A DNA stretch of 42,098 bases from Branchiostoma floridae (GCF_000003815.2 NC_049993.1:14081333-14123430); one strand, 5' to 3'; positions 12,901-22,900 are shown, numbered from the stretch's first letter. Made by a program: numbers and translations. The notes: generated from the letters alone by a model not told the origin.

Positions 12901-15900
12901 ACAGCCTATCAGGTCTAGCCCAGCTGCTCTATCAAACTCACAGTGGGTGGCAGTCTGCATTGATTTTTGCTAGTGGTGTGTTCAGAGTATCGTTAGCTGT
13001 CAAATATTATAATAAGGAAAGTTTATTTGCAAGTTCATGCCCGGAGGCTAATTGCAAGTACATAGTGGAAACATAGATGTGACAATGAACAAAGATAAAC
13101 ATTATTGTAAGAATATAGACTACTCGAGGGTATTTTTTGTAAATAGGTTGGGTTTGACTTCTTTTTTTGGAAGCAGAGGAAGACAAAAAGCCCCACTTTT
13201 TCTACAATTTGTTGGTTCTGTATTTTTAAGAGGAAAGTGACTTACTGTCCATCTGTGAATGTGGGGAAGTTGGGATTACCATGATGGTACTATTCAATGT
13301 ACATTACAATTGTATAACCATGGCTTCCAGCGGAAGAAAGAGGTAACGTGAGTTCACCTTTATCCGCGGGGGTAACCTATATCTGCTGTGTTGCTAAATA
13401 GGGTATCCAGAAATATCAAGTCGATAGAAGGTAGTTTCAAATTGTATTATTTTCAAAATACAGTTAGAAACCATCATCTGTCGACTTCACTATTTCCCTA
13501 AATACATTGTTTTTTAAAAAACGGATAAAGGTTACCTTACGGATAAAGGTGAACTCTCTACTCAAGGCAATACAGTGCTATCATTCTGCACTATATAACA
13601 GCCTAAATCCAGACATCATTTGGACAACATATGTCAAATGGGTAGAAAAATTCATCAAATACAACAGCAAAAAAATGATGCTAACACCTAGTTCACAGAA
13701 TGAATGAAAAAGGTCCAGAAATGTATGGGGGTAAGTTCCCTATACCGTCAATTCCAGTGTTGGATGTATATCTAAAGTGTTAGCATTTTTCTATAATGTA
13801 TTCTACCAACACAGATGAACTTTCATGCTTAGCAAGAAAATGAAGTGCATCAATTTTGATGAAGCAGGCCCACAGTCAATGTCGGGCTTTAAATTTGCCC
13901 GGCCTGAATTAGAAACTAAAGACCCCATCTGGCACTTTCCCTGCCTCACAACTTTCATTTTCTGGCACATTAGGGGTGTACAATAGGTATGCACTGGAGA
14001 TGTATTACACTGAAGGTAGCCCCGTATTTGCAAGCAGATTCCTATCAATTACAGAGATCCTCTAAGAGAATACTTGATGCACGTACGACCTTCGGTTTAA
14101 TTAGGCGAGCTTTCCTGATGCAATTCTTTTGTTATGGTACTAATAGATAATTAGTCCTTGTCGTTAATGGCAGAGAACTTGACGTCAATGAATTGTTTTG
14201 CGCGGAGGTCATACATTTGGTTGAAACACTTCTGTGCTGTGCATATTCAATCCAAAACTACATATAAACAGCATGTAACATTTGGGTAAGCTAAGGCTGA
14301 AGAAAAGAAATGTTGTGTTTACGCTAACCTAACCGACACTAGCAAAAGCCTGCAGACCCCAAAAAACCTTTTTGGTCGACCGCATAATTAGCACTGGCAA
14401 GGGACATCAAATCTTCAATCTAAAATCTCAGTGATGAAATTATTGTGGAATAATTTTTGACGTGATACCCTTATTTTCAATTGAAAAGAAAATTGTGCAT
14501 GTACAGTGTATACCTGTATTATAGGTCTAAGCATATGATGTTGAAAATAGCACTGTACGGATGCATTTCTCTTTTGCATTTTTAAACCTTTAAGTTATTT
14601 GTTGGATTATTTTGGCCAAAATAAAATAAAAACAAATGAGAATCTGTACCTAGCCAGGGTTCTAGCTAGGATAAAATTTGAGCGTAGTGGTAAAGGCGAG
14701 GGAGCGAAGCGACCAAGCTCGAGGGCGCAAAGCGCCCGAGGGGGGGGATGGTNNNNNNNNNNNNNNNNNNNNNNNNNNNNNNNNNNNNNNNNNNNNNNNN
14801 NNNNNNNNNNNNNNNNNNNNNNNNNNNNNNNNNNNNNNNNNNNNNNNNNNNNTACCTACTAAAAGTTACATGTTATCATTTCTACATACATTTCAATATT
14901 TACTTAGACTTTCTCAATCAGTCAATGTTCTTTCTTCCATTTCCGAGCAATATTCAAAATACAGTATTCAATTTCATGGCAGTGGGAACAATGTTCCAAT
15001 ACTTCAAAAAGAATGGCTACATCACACTGCCATAATCTTATAATGTTAGATTGGGCCTTGAATTGAAAAATATCATATAGAGTAATACATTTGACCTGAC
15101 CTGTATATATGTAATCTATTAACAATTTGCTGTGAGTTACACGTAGTCGATTACATGAAATCAGCACCTAAGCCTCTCTGCATCTCTTGTTAATTAATTC
15201 TAGAATTTAGTTAGGGAAAGAACACAGAACACACTTAACATTTTACACCCCCCTCCTACATGTCATATCGTATTGCTGATTCCTCTGCAGGCATTACCGG
15301 AAGATAGAAAGAAAGCACGTTCTTTTGAGACCTGTGTAAATTGTGACTCCAGTTGAAACTGATACACACCAAATATGGTTTAATGTATTCATCTAGTATG
15401 AGGCAGGTCCCAACAGAGAAAGATTCCCACGGCTCCCATACACATGGCTCCTCCCACCAGACACTCCGGCACCCCAGCCTGCTGGCGGTAACTTTCCACA
15501 AAGGCTGAAAAACTTAACTCCGCCCTTTTGGGGGCGTTGTCCAGTCAGGTTGTTACTTATGGGGAGGGCTGACGGTTTGTGGATTTTCCAAAACATCGGG
15601 CGGAACTGACAATAGATGATGATTAAATGATAATAACAAACGCCCACAAAGCATATAACTGATGGCAACAGTGCTCCAACTTTCTAAAAAATATTTCGCA
15701 TTATATATTGTTAGTTTAGTTTGACTTTCTACTTTGATAAAATGACCAAAAATATCTGCTATTGTCACGAACTTTCAACAGCCTCCCAAACCCCCTCCAA
15801 TAGCACAGCACTGCCAGATCGGGGTGTGCCAAGTGTCTGAGTATTATTTTTTTTCGCCTCCGTAAAAATGTTATTAATGGAGTTTAGTGGAGGCAGGCAC

Positions 15901-18900
15901 GCAAATTACGAGGAAAAAATGTTCGAGAATGGGGAGGAAACATATTAAATTTTGTAGTTGTATTTGTACCAGTTCCATGAAAAAATTTGTTATACTTGGA
16001 CACTCCCTCGGCAAGTTGTAATAAGCCAGCCTAGCCCAAATATGGCATCGAAGAAAGCCGACACTGTCTGGGCTTGCCACTCCGCCACATGGGAGGGCAA
16101 CATGAAGACCCGCCTCCGTGCGCACTGGGGGACGCCACAAGTCACGTCAGGCAGCGCCCGCATGTGATTTTGTGTTTTGCTCATTGTGATTCCCTCCGAA
16201 AACAATGTTTTTCACATTTGATCTGGCATTACAATTATTGCACAAATAAATACAGTCAAAATGCTGCTACTTTGTATTGAAAATAAGCGTAGCGGCCCCA
16301 AAATAAGCGTAGCGGTCCAAAATTTTAACGTAGCGGGCCGCTACGCAACTTTGCGCTAGCTAGAACCCTGCTAGCACCTTTTCATAGCTGAAATCAGAAA
16401 TGCAACATTTTTTCCTAGGACCTATTGATATGCATAGACATGTGAGCTAATGCTACACGGATACAGTGTTAGGCAAATCTGCCATCTGGTAAGGTATTGC
16501 GTTCAGCTTGGAGCAATGAGATATTTGATCAAAGAATGGTGATTTACTTTGATGTAGACTCAAATGGCTGCCACTGGAATAGTTTGAGTCTAGACTTCAG
16601 GCTATTAACACAAGGGGGACGTATTAAACACATTCTTGCATGTCTTATCTTTCTGTACTGTAATTATAGTATTGGGTATCAAGCCCTGAGAGATTTCATT
16701 ACCAAAGATAGTGGAAGATGAAAAAGTCGTGTAGAATCTCTCATATTCGTTTTTGCCGTTGAATGGTCAAAGACAGGAGATAAAAGAGGTGTATGGTTTC
16801 AGTGTTGTTATTGACTGTGAAATCAGCACCAAGGACAGATATACACTTGTATCCATTCGTATAACAAAGGATATCCCTGTAGCTCAACTAGTATAGCGAC
16901 TGCACCATTCGCAGATCACAGATATTTGATGTTGGGCTGTTAAACTACTTTGTTTAACAGTCCATCGTAGAATATCTAGTATAGTATTTGGTATCAAGGC
17001 CAGATGGATTTCATTGAGAGAGATAGCGAAAGATGAAATAGTCATCTAGAATCTCTGATATTTATTTGTGCTGAGGAATGTCAAAGATAGGAGTTAAAAG
17101 AGGTGTGTGAAATCAGCACCAAGGACAGGTATATTCATATCACAAAGGATGTCCCTGTAGCTCAACTGGTAGCGACTGCACCATTCACAGATCCCAGATG
17201 TATCATGTTGAGCTGTAAAACTGTTTTGTTTAACAGCCCATCATAGAATACTGTAATTCCTGATTTTTTCAATGTACTGTTGTGTTCACGGTTTTCACGG
17301 TGATGACTGTAACGTGAACTTATCATACCGATAACAAATAATACATGAGACTTTTTGAACATTTAGTTCTGAGAACAAGTTAGATTTTCTCAGACCGTGA
17401 AAGTTTGGTACCAAGAAGACAAAGTGAATTACAGTATCTAGTATAGTATTTCAGGGCTCGAAATACCACCTGCATATGCAGGTTAGTGCAGGTAAAATTG
17501 GAGCTGTACAGGTATTTCTTGTGTCTACCTGTACCTAACCTGCACTGGTCCATATACTGGGTTTTATACATGAATGTCCTGCAATGTAGGTATATATGGA
17601 TTGTTATCAGCTGCATTGATTGTTATCACCTATAGTGTGTAAAAGAAAAAAAATAGCAATGGTTCCTGAAATATTTTAGCATGATCCGTTCTTCCTAAAT
17701 TCAGAGCGGTGCAGGTAAAATTTGTCTGGTGCAGGTGATTTTCAATGTTACGTGCACCGGTGCAGGTATGCAGAAAAGTATTTCGAGCCCTGTATTTGGT
17801 ATTGAGGCCAGAGGGATATTATTTACAAAGATATTGAAAGATGAAATAGTCATGTAGAATCTCTGATATTCTTTTTTGCTGATGAATGTCAAAGAAAAAC
17901 TGGTGTGGGGATTAAGTGTTGTTATTGACTGTGAAATCAGCACCAAGGACAGGTATACACTTGTAACTTGTACCGACCTACATGAATATCATAAAGAATG
18001 ACTGTGTAACTCTACTGGTAGCAACCTCAAGGCTGGACACTGTTAGTAATTATTTGAGTTACATGTACATTGAGTTCTATGTAGTTGGTAACTGGGTGAC
18101 CCTGGTTCAATCCTGCAAGGGGCATCTCGGTTTGGACTGCACCGGTCTCTTGGAAGGGACATACGATGCGGTCCCTTGTTAGAGTTAGCTCAAGCACATT
18201 AAAAAGGGGGAAGAGCTTAAGCAACCCCTCCATGTAAAAGTTAAACCTTCCACTGAAATGGCAAGGAAACCTGCTGCCATAAGTGCTACAGCCCAATGAC
18301 AACCATCTACATACAGGGCTCAAAATACTGGGTGCACCCAAAATTGGAGCTGTGCACCCAATTATTTTCTGTGGGTGCACAGGGTGCACCCAAATATTTT
18401 CGTAGGTTTATGTATGATTCTATAAAAAGATATCAAAGTATACTAGTATACATCATATTCTTGACATCTAACTGTTAGAAAGATAATAAAAATGTCTGTC
18501 ATGGTAGAGTACTTGTTTAAGAATTTGATAGCTTGTAACTAAGTTTTACTATTCAGTTATTACTTATAAGTGGTGCACCCAAAACATTTTTGGTGCACCC
18601 AATTCTTTAAGCTGGGTGCAACAGTGCACCTAATCCCCAAAATGAATTTCGAGCCCTGACATCACAGTTCAGTCTGTACAAAATAGAATCTGTAACAAAT
18701 GTGATGCTGATGTTTCTGTGTCACTCATTGAACTTGAAATTCTATGTGGCATGACATTAGCCAAGAGAACATGACCATGATGTTGTTTTTGTTGTTGTTG
18801 TTGTTTAGGACACAGCGGGCCAGGAGAGATACCGTACCATCACCACAGCGTACTACAGAGGGGCCATGGGCTTCATCCTCATGTATGATGTCACAAACGA

Positions 18901-19969
18901 GGACTCCTTTAACAGTGTCCAAGACTGGTCAGTGGAGTTTCCTTTGTGTCTAGTGTCTGTGTTTGCTTGTGCATCTGTGGTAATTTGAGTACAGTAGAGT
19001 GGCAGGAAGTGAAGGGGAATACACTCAAAGTAACCATAGACTGGCAAGAAATAGAGGTCAATTTTTGGGTCAAAATGGTCACATACAGGCTGTTTTTTCT
19101 ACATGTTAGGCATGCTGGGAAAACTGACAGGAAGTTAGGTCATCACATGTTAGGCATGCTGGGAAAACTGACAGGAAGTTAGGTCAAAGTTCCCAGAAGA
19201 GCTCATCTTATGTCCTAATCTCAATTTTCTGCTACATGCATATATGCCAACTAGGTAAAAAATGCATCAGACAAAATTGGCAAAAAATTTACCATGGATC
19301 AATGAAACAAGAAATTCACAAAAACTACAAATATTTAAAAAGATGTGTAGTGTTGTTATTGACTGTGAAATCAGCACCAAGGACAGGTATACACTTGTAC
19401 TAAACTTAATCACACAGGGATGTCTCTGTAGCTCAACTGGTAGTGGCTGCATCATTCATCATCCATTCTCTTTCTTACATATGGATCCATTCACACACTA
19501 TTGGGTACCTGGCTTCTTTTGGGGAGGTATGGGCTCTGCCTTTTAACATCGTGCCCTGGACACAGTAGATAACAACCCACGGCCCCTAGAGCCTCAAAAA
19601 GGCTATGGGACTATCTATACAATGTATTTACCATCATGGTGGTTCTGTTCTCACAGGTGTACTCAGATCAAGACGTACTCATGGGACAACGCCCAGGTGG
19701 TGCTGGTCGGCAACAAGTGTGACCTGGAGGACGAGCGGGTCATCTCCACGGAGCGCGGAAAACAGCTGGCGGACCAGCTGGGCCTGGAGTTCTTCGAGAC
19801 GAGCGCGAAAGAGAACATCAACGTAAAGCAAACATTCGAGCGCCTGGTAGACATCATCTGCGACAAGATGTCGGAGAGTTTGGATTCGGATCCCTCGTTA
19901 GTCAGCAAGGGGCAGGGGACCCGGCTCACGGAAAACCCGCAGCCCCAGCAAAGCGGATGCGCTTGCTGA
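735..19969 (+). CDS. Rab3: Rab3 small GTPase, three coding exons joined (735-959, 18809-18927, 19657-19969)
   Basis: Joined exons give 218 aa, the usual Rab3 length. Rab3 is the synaptic and secretory vesicle Rab: it cycles GDP/GTP, binds effectors of the rabphilin/RIM type and controls vesicle docking and regulated exocytosis. Visible motifs: P-loop GNSSVGKT (residues 28-35), switch I STVGIDF (52-58), [10 protein letters not shown] (76-85) with catalytic Gln80, NKCD (134-137), SAK (164-166), and a C-terminal CAC for double geranylgeranylation. The stretch [20 protein letters not shown] and the YADDSFT segment are diagnostic of Rab3 rather than other Rabs. Introns are phase 0 (after Trp75) and phase 2 (inside Trp115); both have GT-AG ends. 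The start is the first ATG, directly after a strong acceptor at 733-734, so an upstream 5' UTR exon is implied. The tail (residues about 187-215) diverges most, as in other Rab3s. Confidence 0.97.
2850..3000. repeat. Imperfect fold-back repeat
   Basis: A left arm around 2853-2895 (ATGATGTGCC, CTCAAGCAACTGAATATG) is matched in inverted orientation by a right arm around 2960-2998 (CATATGCAGTTGCTTAAG, GGCACATCTT). This gives an approximately 150-bp fold-back. No clear target duplication is seen, so it may be an old MITE or a local inversion duplicate. Confidence 0.45.
3240..3290 (-). repeat. Interspersed repeat end (TTGCAATAAAA-type 3' tail), copy 1
   Basis: The + strand word TTTATTGCAAATTCATGCCC followed by GGGGCTAATTGCAAGT recurs in divergent form at about 13020-13065 and 27398-27435. 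Read on the minus strand it ends in CAATAAAA, like the 3' end of a CR1/L2-type non-LTR element. Family assignment is inference. Confidence 0.5.
5401..5567. mobile_element. pogo/mariner-like MITE, 167 bp, copy 1
   Basis: Terminal inverted repeats CAGTAGAAGC ... GCTTCTACTG, flanked on both sides by TA (5399-5400 and 5568-5569), the target duplication of the Tc1/mariner/pogo superfamily. No coding capacity. A second copy in opposite orientation lies at 33953-34125. Confidence 0.85.
6547..6809. repeat. Tandem direct duplication, period 133 bp
   Basis: Two adjacent copies (6547-6679, 6680-6809) both run from GGCTTATGACTTAG, through TTGACAAAATTTTAGAGCCA and GGAAATTCC, to GAGTTTACAGTCATTT. They differ by scattered substitutions, so the duplication is not recent. 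Confidence 0.85.
7640..7990. other. GC-rich, CpG-containing island in Rab3 intron 1
   Basis: This block stands out from AT-rich intron. It contains short overlapping ORFs on both strands and, at about 7930-7955, GACGTCATGGCCGCGGTCAG followed by GTAAAG, which resembles a first exon with ATG and a splice donor. No protein is recognised. Phase 2 at that donor does not match Rab3 exon 2 (phase 0), so it is not a simple alternative Rab3 start. Confidence 0.3.
9145..9322. mobile_element. pogo-like MITE, 178 bp
   Basis: Terminal inverted repeats CAGTCAAACCTGT ... ACAGGTTTGACTG are flanked by TA on both sides (9143-9144, 9323-9324). The interior contains two imperfect copies of a GGCCACTAT...GACAGGTGGCC...TAGAGGTGGC block. 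Non-coding. Confidence 0.88.
9449..9540. repeat. Short tandem duplication (about 49 bp period)
   Basis: TTTGCAACATCATTTTTTGG...GGTTACTGTAAAAATAA is repeated as TTTGCAACATTATTTTCTGG...GGTCACTGTAAGAATAA. Small and diverged. Confidence 0.7.
10417..10790. repeat. Direct duplication, period about 163 bp, with an insertion in the second copy
   Basis: Unit 1 starts at 10417 (TATCAAGTTAAACAT) and unit 2 at about 10580 with the same words. Both continue ...TGCAAA...AACAAAATTG...ACATGA...TGTTCTT.AGTTGCATGTTGAT...TAGAATTCAGGTCATGC. Unit 2 is interrupted at 10607-10668 by a CR1-type tail that unit 1 lacks. Confidence 0.8.
10607..10668 (+). mobile_element. Severely 5'-truncated CR1-like non-LTR 3' tail
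   Basis: The words GGTGTGTTA, GGCGGTTATACCGGC, ATATA and a terminal (GATACA)n tract match, in the same order, the 3' end of the reverse-transcriptase element on the minus strand at about 34440-34500. Only about 60 bp are present, as expected for a dead-on-arrival insertion. Confidence 0.8.
11501..11690. repeat. Cluster of seven ATCTTGAGAT/ATCTCAAGAT words
   Basis: Forward words occur at about 11501, 11522, 11543 (ATCTTAAGAT), 11622 and 11679 (CTTCAGAT variant), and reverse-complement words at about 11563 and 11657. They are separated by T/A-rich spacers of 10-50 bp and could pair into small hairpins. A similar set lies at 447-556. Confidence 0.7.
13015..13070 (-). repeat. Interspersed repeat end, copy 2
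   Basis: TTTATTTGCAAGTTCATGCCC followed by GGAGGCTAATTGCAAGTACA is a diverged copy of the 3240-3290 repeat in the same orientation. Confidence 0.5.
14655..16370. mobile_element. hAT-like DNA transposon (about 1.7 kb, contains a gap)
   Basis: Terminal inverted repeats CAGGGTTCTAGCTAG ... CTAGCTAGAACCCTG are flanked by a 5-bp duplication CTAGC (14650-14654, 16371-16375). Subterminal regions repeat the word GCGTAGCGG (three times near 16285-16335, once diverged near 14682). A 100-N gap sits at 14753-14852. The interior shows no full transposase. A GC-rich ORF at 16042-16167 (starts [10 protein letters not shown]) is unlike the rest and may be a transposase exon or captured sequence. hAT assignment rests on CAGGG termini; 5 bp is shorter than the common 8-bp hAT duplication. 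Confidence 0.75.
14753..14852. other. Assembly gap (100 N)
   Basis: Run of N within the 14655-16370 transposon. A round 100 suggests unknown true size. Confidence 0.99.
16800..16930 (+). repeat. tRNA-derived SINE-like copy a
   Basis: GACTGTGAAATCAGCACCAAG, then CCCTGTAGCTCAACT...GCGACTGCACC. TAGCTCAACTGG in sister copies matches a pol III A-box. The B-box is not evident in this copy. Confidence 0.55.
17105..17210 (+). repeat. tRNA-derived SINE-like copy b
   Basis: GTGAAATCAGCACCAAGGAC, then GTCCCTGTAGCTCAACTGGT and AGCGACTGCACC. Intact A-box-like word; part of unit 2 of the tandem array. Confidence 0.55.
17251..17434. mobile_element. mariner-like MITE, 184 bp
   Basis: Termini CTGTAATTC ... 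GAATTACAG are flanked by TA on both sides. The neighbouring unit 1 has the uninterrupted site (GAATATCTAG at about 16970), showing that exactly this segment plus one TA was added. Non-coding. Confidence 0.88.
17452..17792. mobile_element. CAGGGCTCGAAATAC-terminal MITE, 341 bp (word GTGCAGGT)
   Basis: Perfect termini CAGGGCTCGAAATAC ... GTATTTCGAGCCCTG with a 5-bp TATTT duplication on each side. Unit 2 at 16981 shows the empty site TAGTATTTGGTAT. The interior repeats the word GTGCAGGT in both halves, around a core AAAATTGGAGCTGT. Non-coding. Confidence 0.9.
17910..18190 (+). repeat. tRNA-derived SINE copy c, with B-box
   Basis: Begins with the common GACTGTGAAATCAGCACCAAG head. It carries an A-box-like ACTCTACTGGTAGC and, about 100 bp later, GGTTCAATCCTGC, a canonical pol III B-box (GGTTCRANTCC). 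Downstream is a hairpin GGGACATACGATGCGGTCCC. This is the fullest copy in the window. Confidence 0.65.
18314..18658. mobile_element. CAGGGCTC-terminal MITE, 345 bp (word GTGCACCC)
   Basis: Termini CAGGGCTCAAAATAC ... GAATTTCGAGCCCTG, nearly the same as the 17452-17792 element, with the same core AAAATTGGAGCTGT and almost the same length. The repeated internal word is GGTGCACCC instead of GTGCAGGT. Flanks ACATA / ACATC suggest an eroded 5-bp duplication. Confidence 0.85.
18809..18927 (+). CDS. Rab3: Rab3 coding exon 2 (DTAGQ to Trp115)
   Basis: The acceptor follows a (TTG)n-rich tract ending TTTAG. The exon starts with the [10 protein letters not shown] switch II motif and ends inside the Trp codon (TG), with donor GTCAGT at 18928. 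At 119 nt it has the size and phases known for this exon in vertebrate RAB3 genes. Confidence 0.95.
19101..19188. repeat. Tandem duplication, period 44 bp, of a dispersed repeat
   Basis: ACATGTTAGGCATGCTGGGA ... ACTGACAGGAAGTTAGGTCA occurs twice in a row, almost identical. The portion CTGACAGGAAGTTAGGTCAA with following sequence up to TTTTCTGCTA recurs at about 22478-22560, so it is part of a repeat family. Confidence 0.8.
19346..19470 (+). repeat. tRNA-derived SINE-like copy d
   Basis: GTTGTTATTGACTGTGAAATC, AGCACCAAGGACAGGTATAC, then TCTCTGTAGCTCAACTGGTA. Same head and A-box as copies a-c; truncated after that. Confidence 0.55.
19657..19969 (+). CDS. Rab3: Rab3 terminal coding exon (residues 115-218 and stop)
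   Basis: The acceptor TCTCACAG precedes G that completes Trp115. The exon holds NKCD, ETSAK and the hypervariable tail, and ends CAC-TGA. It is markedly more GC-rich than its surroundings. Vertebrate RAB3 genes interrupt this stretch with a further intron; here it is one exon. Confidence 0.95.
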
Positions 19970-22900
19970 GATCGCTATTCCCATAGCTTAAAAAAAAAAA
20001 CGTTCAAAGTAGAGTTGAGGGACATTTTGTGTCTGAAACCTCCTTCAAAGCGGGTGACGCTCAAAATGTTTTACTATTTAGTATTATTTCCTTTTTTGTA
20101 CCACATTTCATGCAAAAAAAACATTAGCCCAGTTTTGTAGCTGTTTTTTTTTTCCGGCTTTTTTTTCTGTGTGGTGTATAATGTGGGAACGTTTAATACC
20201 TGTTTTTAAAGTGTAGAAAAAGAAGAGGTAATTGTTATGCCAGCAGTGACCACTACAAAGTTCTTGTCTTGTTGTTAAAGAGCAGTAATGTGTGAATGCA
20301 CAATTATAGGATTTAGTGTCAGGGCCCTCAGAGATAGCGAAAAGGAGACCCAACATATGTCATAGCTGGATTGAACGATAGATAACAAAGAAAAGCTGTG
20401 TTTTCCCATCTTAAAGCTCTTTAAGTACTCAAATCTACACGTAGTAAGCAAAGAAACTCGCAGCTTATGTCCAGTCATTTTAATTCTCTTTCATTAAACA
20501 AGAATATACTTGAGATTATAGATAAGATTATATGTACATTGTTTTCTTCTATAATCTACGATACCCTGGACGAAAGGATGTGCTCGTTATGTCATTGTTG
20601 TTCTGCCTTTTCATGATGTCATTTTATGGTGTATTGTTCCTGATATTGCCACAATGATGACCAAAAGAAGACCACTGTTTAATGTACTTATAAAAAGTTG
20701 TGTGATGGAAAGAAACTATAATAGTGGTGAAGGAATAGGGAGAAATGTGAAAAGCATTAGAGCTTTGTCAAAGAAGAAAAGTTAGCAGAGAAAAAAGTTA
20801 TGTGGGGCCACTTCTTGGGAGGACATTTGATGTAATCTACCTTGTTACATGATTCACAAATGTCGAACTGTATTGTGATCATCGCATGTTAATTAGCTAT
20901 GCCTCTAAAGGCATTTCCACTGTACATAATGAAATTTCACATAGGTCTCATTTCTAGCGGGAAACGGGTGATTTTATTCCTTAAAATAATTAAAAAAGAA
21001 AATAACCAATCCTAAAGTCTTGCCCACCTCTGTCAAAACTGCAAAGTAGAACTTGAAAATGAAAAATTTGACAGACAGGCAGCCACTCTCTCATTGGTTG
21101 AACTGCAAATTGCCATGCTGCCATTGGCTGGGCTGTAATTGTGATTGACAGTCAGATTCTGTCTATTGAAACTTTTCCATAGCATAATGTTGGTAAAACT
21201 ACGCTTTCACAAATTATAACTTCTATGGAAAAACCAAAAGCTAGGAACAGAATTGTGCCACTACATCTCTATAGCAGAGTATATTTAATTTTTGGCGACG
21301 TCTCAGGGGCAGAGGCCTTTTTTTGGGGCGGAGAGGTAAACCCTAACACCAATACTTTCAAGGGTTCATGAAAGCAGTACACACAGTGGCACACTCCTAC
21401 AACTGTGAAATTAACATCAAATGCATTTTTTCTGTCTACATACATTATAATGGACAAAAATATGATCTCTTTGAAATTGAATCACACCAAGTGTCCTGCC
21501 AAGAATGTACGGAGAAATACATGTTACAGCACTCGGCTTAGTACAATGTGTATATTTGTGAACGCATGATTATCGTATCTTGGAGGCTGCTATGTGTAAT
21601 GTCAACTCTAGGTAGTATTTTCTCCTGGACCATACTACTGGTGAATGAAGAAAAAGATGAAAAAAAAGGGAACAAAACGAACCAGTAACGAACACTTGGA
21701 TAGTATCCTAATGTCCCTGTGGATAGTTAAAAACCTAGAGATTTAGGAAAAAAAGTATAACTTATTTATTAGGGGCTTGTTTTCAATGTTAGCTAGATAG
21801 GCACATTTCTATTGTGGATTGTTGTCAGCATGGTAGAGCTGTCTGTATATTTTGGAGTAGTATACTTTAGATTCTAAGTGACTTTGTGGTGCAAGGTTTA
21901 TGGTATTAATTAATGGTGCGCTCAGCCATAAACATCCTGTATGACTGGAATTATGTCATTTGTGTCAGTGAATTTGTGGACTGTTCCAGGGGTTATTGGT
22001 ACTCTGATGGTACTCTGTAATCACATTTTCCCTATGTCGCCCTCCTTGCTTGTAAACTTTTATTTCCAAAGCTGGAACTGTAGACATGTGCATGAAACAT
22101 ACAATTATGTACTTGTATGCTGCACATCCGATGTTGCCAGCTAGGTGGCGTCCTTGACACGTGACACACTACACACTTGACTTAGAGTCCAAAGGCATTT
22201 TGGGTAAATGTGGTTGGGCAGTTTAATTTGGTCCAATTTTTATGTAACGCAAGTGCAAATGCAGAATGTTCATGGCATATATTAAACGTCATAGATGGCA
22301 AGAATATGTGTGTCTTTTCTTTTCCTGTCTTTCTATTAATGCAATTTGGAGTATAGATAATAAGGCATCTAGCCATTGCTGTCATTACCTGTGAGATAGG
22401 AGGTATTGTTAGTGTATTTGGTGTGGCTGTTTCTTTTCATCTCCGAAAATATTTCTACATACACATTCACAGGGGGGACACTGACAGGAAGTTAGGTCAA
22501 AGGTCCATGGATGGGTTATCAAAGGTTATCTCATTTCCTGTCATCGATTTTCTGCTATTTTCACCAATAGGTTGTAACTTTTACATCACTAGAGCAAATT
22601 GATGAAATATTTATGAAATAATACCGTTTGTCAATTTGAAAAAAAATGCTTATTCCTTCCGACTTATTCTGTTTCAAAGTCTACAACTAAATCATGAAGT
22701 TTCAAAGGCAGCTGCTAAAAGTATGGATGTTTTCCTGCAGTACCAAGGAAAGCCACCAGGAGGCCCAAAATCTAGTAATTTCTTTTGATTCATAAGTTCC
22801 AGACCAAACCATATACCGATTTTCATAATACAATGCAACCCACATAAGGCTTCTTGAGCTAAACAACAAGCAACCCTAAAAGGTAACCTTGTTGAGTGAA

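Larger units (their letters stand above)
16666..17945. repeat. Tandem array of three diverged units (about 315 bp)
   Basis: Units begin at 16666, 16981 and 17443 with ATAGTATT(T/G)GGTAT. Each then has GAGG/AGATGG...GATTTCATT...GATGAAATAGTC...AGAATCTCTGATATT and leads into a tRNA-like SINE segment. Units 2 and 3 carry MITE insertions (17251-17434, 17452-17792). Confidence 0.8.
960..18808 (+). other. Rab3 intron 1 (about 17.8 kb)
   Basis: This is a GT-AG phase 0 intron. I see no convincing nested gene. Recognised contents are listed separately: MITEs at 5401-5567, 9145-9322, 17251-17434, 17452-17792 and 18314-18658; a 1.7-kb CAGGG-terminal element at 14655-16370; CR1 tail at 10607-10668; tandem duplications; short inverted-word cluster at 11501-11690; SINE-like copies at 16.8-18.2 kb. 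The remainder (for example 960-2840, 3300-5400, 6810-7640, 8000-9140, 11700-13000, 13100-14640) is AT-rich sequence in which I see nothing definite. Confidence 0.85.
18928..19656 (+). other. Rab3 intron 2 (729 nt)
   Basis: GT-AG, phase 2. Holds a 44-bp tandem duplication (19101-19188) and a SINE-like copy (19346-19470). Otherwise unremarkable. Confidence 0.85.

Noticed and set aside
14599-15043. ORFs spanning 14753-14852
   Set aside because: They translate through a run of N and through transposon ends.
16860-18120. Functional tRNA genes at the A-box and B-box words
   Set aside because: No cloverleaf can be drawn with proper arm spacing; the words belong to repeated SINE-like copies.
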